From an uncultured Actinoplanes sp. (GTDB lineage Bacteria; Actinomycetota; Actinomycetes; Mycobacteriales; Micromonosporaceae), in contig CAKUMG010000220.1 of the NCBI GenBank assembly GCA_934667465.1, forward strand, positions 1 to 8,108: a stretch of DNA of 8,108 nt, given 5' to 3'. The position numbers and the translations under genes are program-made. Below the pieces are notes generated by a model. It did no database searches. It had not been told where the DNA came from and saw only the letters and a list, made by a program, of their open reading frames with translations. The first letter of the stretch is position 1. Each line of letters begins with the position of its first letter. Shown here in pieces: positions 5,987-8,108 of this stretch.

Positions 5987-7033
5987 TCAGCCCCGGACCG
6001 GCATCAGCAAGGTGTATCCCGTCGGCATCCGCAGGGCCAGCGGCTTGACCGGTCCGTCGAGCTGCAGCTCCAGCTGGCCCGGCCCGCCCGCGTCGAGCGC
6101 CTCGAGCAGGAACTCCCGGTTGACCGCCACGTGCGCCGCCGGGTCGGCGGCCCACTCCGCCTCCGCCGCGGCGCGCAGGGCACCGGCGTCGTCGAGGGCG
6201 AGAACGACCACCTCGTACGCCGACCCGTCGTGCTCCCGGCGCACTGGCGCGGCCGCGGCGACGGCCTCGCGCAGGGCCGGGACGTCGACGGCGATCCGCA
6301 GCGACCCGGTGGCCGGCCCCAGCCTGCGGTGGTCCGGGAACTCCGCCTCGACGGGCACCGCCGCGAGCCGGCCCGCCTCGCCCTCGGCGGTGACCGAGGT
6401 CGCCTCCAGCGCGAGCACGATCTCGCCGGCCTCGAGCAGCGGGCGCAGCGCGTCGGCGAACGGCAGCGGGGCCAGCACCCGGACCGGCGGCCCGGTCACG
6501 GCGGCGGGCACCTCGGCGACCGCGAGCCGGAACCGGTCGGTGGCCGCCAGCGTGAGCCCGTCGCCGGTGCTCTCCAGCAGAATCCCGTTGATCATGGGCA
6601 GCGCGGGGTCGGCGGACGCGGCGAACCGGACCGCGTCGAGCGCGGCGGCCAGGTCGGCGGCGGGCAGGGTGACAGTGGTCATCAGAGGCTCCTCGGGCTC
6701 GGGGCTGCCGTCCAGCAGCCGGTGCAACCGGGAGAGCTCGCGCCGCGCATCGGTGAGGCCGTCCTCCAGCCGCGCCAGGTGCTCGTCGAGCAGCTTGCGC
6801 ACGGACTCGGGCCGGGGCAGCTCGGCGACCGCGCGGGCGATCTCGGCGACCGGCATCCCGACCCGGCGCAGCCCGGCCACCAGCCGCGCCGCCCGGATCT
6901 GCCCCTCGCCGTAGCGCCGGTAGCCGGTCGCCGGGTCGACCTCGGCCGGCACCAGCACCCCCGCCTGGTCGTAGAACCGCAGCGCGCTGACCCCCAGGCC
7001 ACTGGCCCGGGCGACCTCGCCGATTCCCCGCAT
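5987..7033 (-). CDS. MerR-family regulator fused to DnaN-like sliding-clamp domains
   Basis: The 348-residue protein starts with a MerR winged helix (1-70: IGEVARASG helix-turn-helix, ALRFYDQAGVL, GYRRYGEGQ wing). A helix about 76-108 follows, the usual antiparallel dimerisation coil, then a Pro/Glu linker (110-117). Residues about 121-240 match beta-clamp domain II: INGILLE, then ATDRFRLAVAE (T165, D166, R169, L170), then EFPDHRRLGP (231-240). Residues about 244-348 match clamp domain III: VAVNREFLLEAL (302-313), PVKPLALR, and a C-terminal LLMPVRG (M344-P345). Clamp domain I is absent; the MerR module stands in its place. These are the residues that form the clamp's peptide-binding cleft in DnaN. 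The protein contains no Cys, so thiol or metal sensing as in classical MerR is unlikely. Start ATG 7033 has GGAGAG 4 nt upstream; GTG 7054 also has a GAGG but lies before the predicted transcription start. Similar fusions exist in other actinobacteria as far as I recall, with no function known to me. Confidence 0.85.
   Translation of the reverse strand: MRGIGEVARASGLGVSALRFYDQAGVLVPAEVDPATGYRRYGEGQIRAARLVAGLRRVGMPVAEIARAVAELPRPESVRKLLDEHLARLEDGLTDARRELSRLHRLLDGSPEPEEPLMTTVTLPAADLAAALDAVRFAASADPALPMINGILLESTGDGLTLAATDRFRLAVAEVPAAVTGPPVRVLAPLPFADALRPLLEAGEIVLALEATSVTAEGEAGRLAAVPVEAEFPDHRRLGPATGSLRIAVDVPALREAVAAAAPVRREHDGSAYEVVVLALDDAGALRAAAEAEWAADPAAHVAVNREFLLEALDAGGPGQLELQLDGPVKPLALRMPTGYTLLMPVRG
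6680..6694 (-). promoter_or_regulatory. Internal ribosome-binding site and start at the domain junction
   Basis: GAGGAG (6694-6689) followed by a 6-nt spacer and ATG (6682-6680), in frame with the MerR-clamp gene, exactly between the linker and the clamp-like half. It is the best-matched Shine-Dalgarno in the window. Initiation here would give a free 231-residue two-domain clamp-like protein (5987-6682). In another frame the same bases read TGATG, an overlapping stop-start, and an alternative-frame ORF does end there. Confidence 0.5.
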
Positions 7034-7052
7034 CCCGCTCTCCACCCCGGTC

Positions 7053-7083
7053 ACCCTGCCGCCTCGACAAGGTCGAGGGTCAA
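7053..7083 (-). promoter_or_regulatory. MerR-type promoter with operator palindrome
   Basis: On the minus strand a TTGACC -35 (7083-7078) and a CAGGGT -10 (7058-7053) are separated by 19 bp, the long spacer typical of MerR-controlled promoters. The spacer is filled by a perfect inverted repeat CCTCGAC-CTT-GTCGAGG (7078-7062), resembling MerR-family operators. Transcription would start near 7046, just before the GGAGAG ribosome-binding site and ATG 7033 of the MerR-clamp gene. It begins 3 bp past the lysE stop. Autoregulation of the fusion and its downstream aldolase is inferred. Confidence 0.6.
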
Positions 7084-7085
7084 GC

Positions 7086-7688
7086 TCACACGGACTGGAA
7101 TACCAGCCCGACACCCAGGGCCGCCATCACGACGGCGATCAGCCCGTCCAGCACGCGCCACGCACCGGGGCGCGACAGGACCGGTGCCAGCCGCCGGGCT
7201 CCCAACCCCAGGCCGCAGAACCACACGATGCTCGCCGTGACCGCGCCCAGGCCGAAGAGCCAGCGCTCCGGGTGCTGCTGGGCGACCGCGCCGAGCAGCA
7301 GCACCGTGTCCAGGTAGACGTGCGGGTTCAGGTAGGTCAGGGCGAGGCACGTCAGCACGGTCGCGCGCAGGGAGGCCGGGCTGCCGTCGGTGGGCGTCAG
7401 ACCGGTGGGCCGCAGCGCGCGGCGGGCGGCCAGCACGGCGTACCCGAGCAGGAAGGCCGCACCCGCCCACCGGATGACCGCCACCGTCGTCGGATGCGCG
7501 GACACGACCGCACCGAGGCCCGCGATGCCGGCGGTGATCAGGACGGCGTCGGAGAGCGCGCAGACCGCGACGACCGCGAGCACGTGTTCCCGGCGCAGAC
7601 CCTGACGCAGGACGAACCCGTTCTGCGCCCCGATGGCGATGATGAGCACGGCGGACGCGGCGAAGCCGGCGAGGATGGAAGCGAGCAC
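7086..7688 (-). CDS. lysE: LysE/ArgO-type basic amino-acid exporter
   Basis: This 200-residue, roughly six-helix inner-membrane protein exports L-lysine and/or L-arginine (or a related amino acid), relieving intracellular excess. The hallmark motifs are [12 protein letters not shown] (19-30) in the first helix region and LNPHVYLDT (120-128) in the fourth, both closer to ArgO than to Corynebacterium LysE. ALSDAVLI (44-51) fits helix 2. The length is usual for the family. It starts with GTG 7688; GAGG lies only 1 nt away, too close, whereas TACCGT sits 6 nt upstream as a perfect TAnnnT -10, so the mRNA is probably leaderless. It is divergent from a LysG/ArgP-type regulator gene, the classical lysE-lysG arrangement. 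Whether lysine or arginine is the main substrate cannot be read from the sequence. Confidence 0.87.
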   Translation of the reverse strand: MLASILAGFAASAVLIIAIGAQNGFVLRQGLRREHVLAVVAVCALSDAVLITAGIAGLGAVVSAHPTTVAVIRWAGAAFLLGYAVLAARRALRPTGLTPTDGSPASLRATVLTCLALTYLNPHVYLDTVLLLGAVAQQHPERWLFGLGAVTASIVWFCGLGLGARRLAPVLSRPGAWRVLDGLIAVVMAALGVGLVFQSV

Positions 7689-7756
7689 ACCTCGACGGTA
7701 GGTCCCGTTCTTGATGTACTCCAGCTAAAGATTCTTCAGGAGCATTAGGGACTCTG
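7689..7756. promoter_or_regulatory. lysE-lysG divergent promoter region
   Basis: These 68 bp separate the two divergent genes and should hold the shared operator. For lysE, TACCGT (minus strand, 7700-7695) lies 6 nt before GTG, as in a leaderless transcript, with no good -35, which fits activator dependence. For the regulator, AGGG at 7747-7750 lies 6 nt before ATG 7757 as ribosome-binding site, and TAAAGAT at 7726-7732 is a possible -10. An imperfect inverted repeat CTCC (7719-7722) ... GGAG (7739-7742) lies between. LysR-type regulators of this family bind such A/T-rich T-N11-A sites; the exact boundaries are uncertain. Confidence 0.45.
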
Positions 7757-8108
7757 ATGGATGCTGTGCAGCTGGCGACGTTCCGGGCCGTCATCGCCGA
7801 GGGCAGCTTCGACGCGGCGGCCCGCGCGCTGCACGTCACCCCTTCGGCGGTCAGCCAGCGGATCAAGGCGCTCGAGCAGGACGTGGGGCAGGTGCTCGTC
7901 CGCCGGACGAAGCCCGCCGAGCCGACCGCGGCCGGGCAGGCGCTGGTCCGGCTGGCCGGTCAGATCACGCTGCTGGAGCGCGAGGCGCTGGACGCGGCGC
8001 GGGGCGGCCCGGCGTCCGGCGGCCGTACGCGGATCTCGGTCTCGGTGAACGCGGACTCGCTGCAACCCTGGTTCCTGCCCGGGCGCGCCGGCGGGCCGGG
8101 CCTGATCC
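7757..8108 (+). CDS. lysG: LysG/ArgP-type LysR-family regulator (5' part)
   Basis: Only the first 117 codons are in the window; the frame stays open to the end. A LysR-type winged helix (residues about 1-60) shows FDAAARALHVTPSAVSQRIKALE (18-40) as the DNA-binding helix-turn-helix, followed by the linker helix (about 60-82). SVSVNADSLQPWFLP (94-108) starts the effector domain and is characteristic of the ArgP/LysG subgroup, which activates lysE/argO in response to lysine or arginine. Its divergent placement next to the exporter supports this. ATG 7757 is preferred over the out-of-frame ATG 7761; AGGG precedes it by 6 nt. Full length should be about 300 residues. Confidence 0.85.
   Translation, partial: MDAVQLATFRAVIAEGSFDAAARALHVTPSAVSQRIKALEQDVGQVLVRRTKPAEPTAAGQALVRLAGQITLLEREALDAARGGPASGGRTRISVSVNADSLQPWFLPGRAGGPGLI

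Noticed and set aside
5103..6914. A 603-residue plus-strand open frame
   Set aside because: It is antisense to the aldolase and MerR-clamp genes, low in complexity (Ser/Ala/Arg-rich) and without recognisable motifs; a GC-bias shadow.
4893..7070. One continuous 725-residue minus-strand frame that would fuse a long N-terminal extension to the aldolase
   Set aside because: The first half is Arg/Gly/Ala-rich and is the out-of-frame shadow of the MerR-clamp gene. The aldolase has its own SD and GTG at 5969.
7051..7866. A 271-residue minus-strand frame across lysE and the lysG start
   Set aside because: It overlaps two well-motif-supported genes in another frame and has no protein-like composition.

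Overview
The window is very GC-rich, with strong G/C bias at third codon positions, several GTG starts and actinobacterial-type proteins (G5-excalibur surface protein, MerR-clamp fusion, LysE/LysG pair). It looks like a chromosomal stretch of a high-GC actinobacterium. A Streptomyces- or Micromonosporaceae-like host is a guess from style only. I see no rRNA, tRNA, CRISPR array or intact mobile element.

Layout from left to right: (1) a 43-bp tandem duplication (18-103) overlapping the 3' end of a minus-strand gene for a secreted TIM-barrel glycoside-hydrolase-like protein (68-1237); (2) a divergent gap, then a plus-strand GAF-EAL protein (1413-2549), a predicted c-di-GMP phosphodiesterase with all catalytic motifs; (3) a minus-strand pair, a membrane-anchored G5-excalibur protein (3086-3730) followed 9 bp later by a tail-anchored TPR protein (2546-3076), whose stop codon overlaps that of the EAL gene in a shared CTAG; (4) a 246-bp spacer with an unexplained open frame; (5) a minus-strand class I SAM methyltransferase (3977-4780), with a perfect 7-bp inverted repeat upstream; (6) a probable minus-strand operon of a MerR-sliding-clamp fusion (5987-7033) and a PLP-dependent threonine aldolase/beta-eliminating lyase (4893-5969); (7) a lysE/argO-type amino-acid exporter (7086-7688, minus) divergent from the start of its likely LysG/ArgP-type regulator (7757 to the window end, plus).

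The most unusual item is the gene at 5987-7033. Its N-terminus is a MerR winged helix plus dimerisation coil. Instead of a usual ligand-sensing domain it carries two domains that match domains II and III of the bacterial DNA polymerase III beta clamp (DnaN), with the peptide-binding cleft largely conserved and clamp domain I absent. A strong Shine-Dalgarno and an in-frame ATG lie exactly at the junction, so a free two-domain clamp-like protein may also be made. Upstream is a MerR-style promoter: a TTGACC -35 and a CAGGGT -10 separated by 19 bp that contain a perfect 7+3+7 inverted repeat. This predicts autoregulation of the fusion and the linked aldolase. I know of no established role for this combination.
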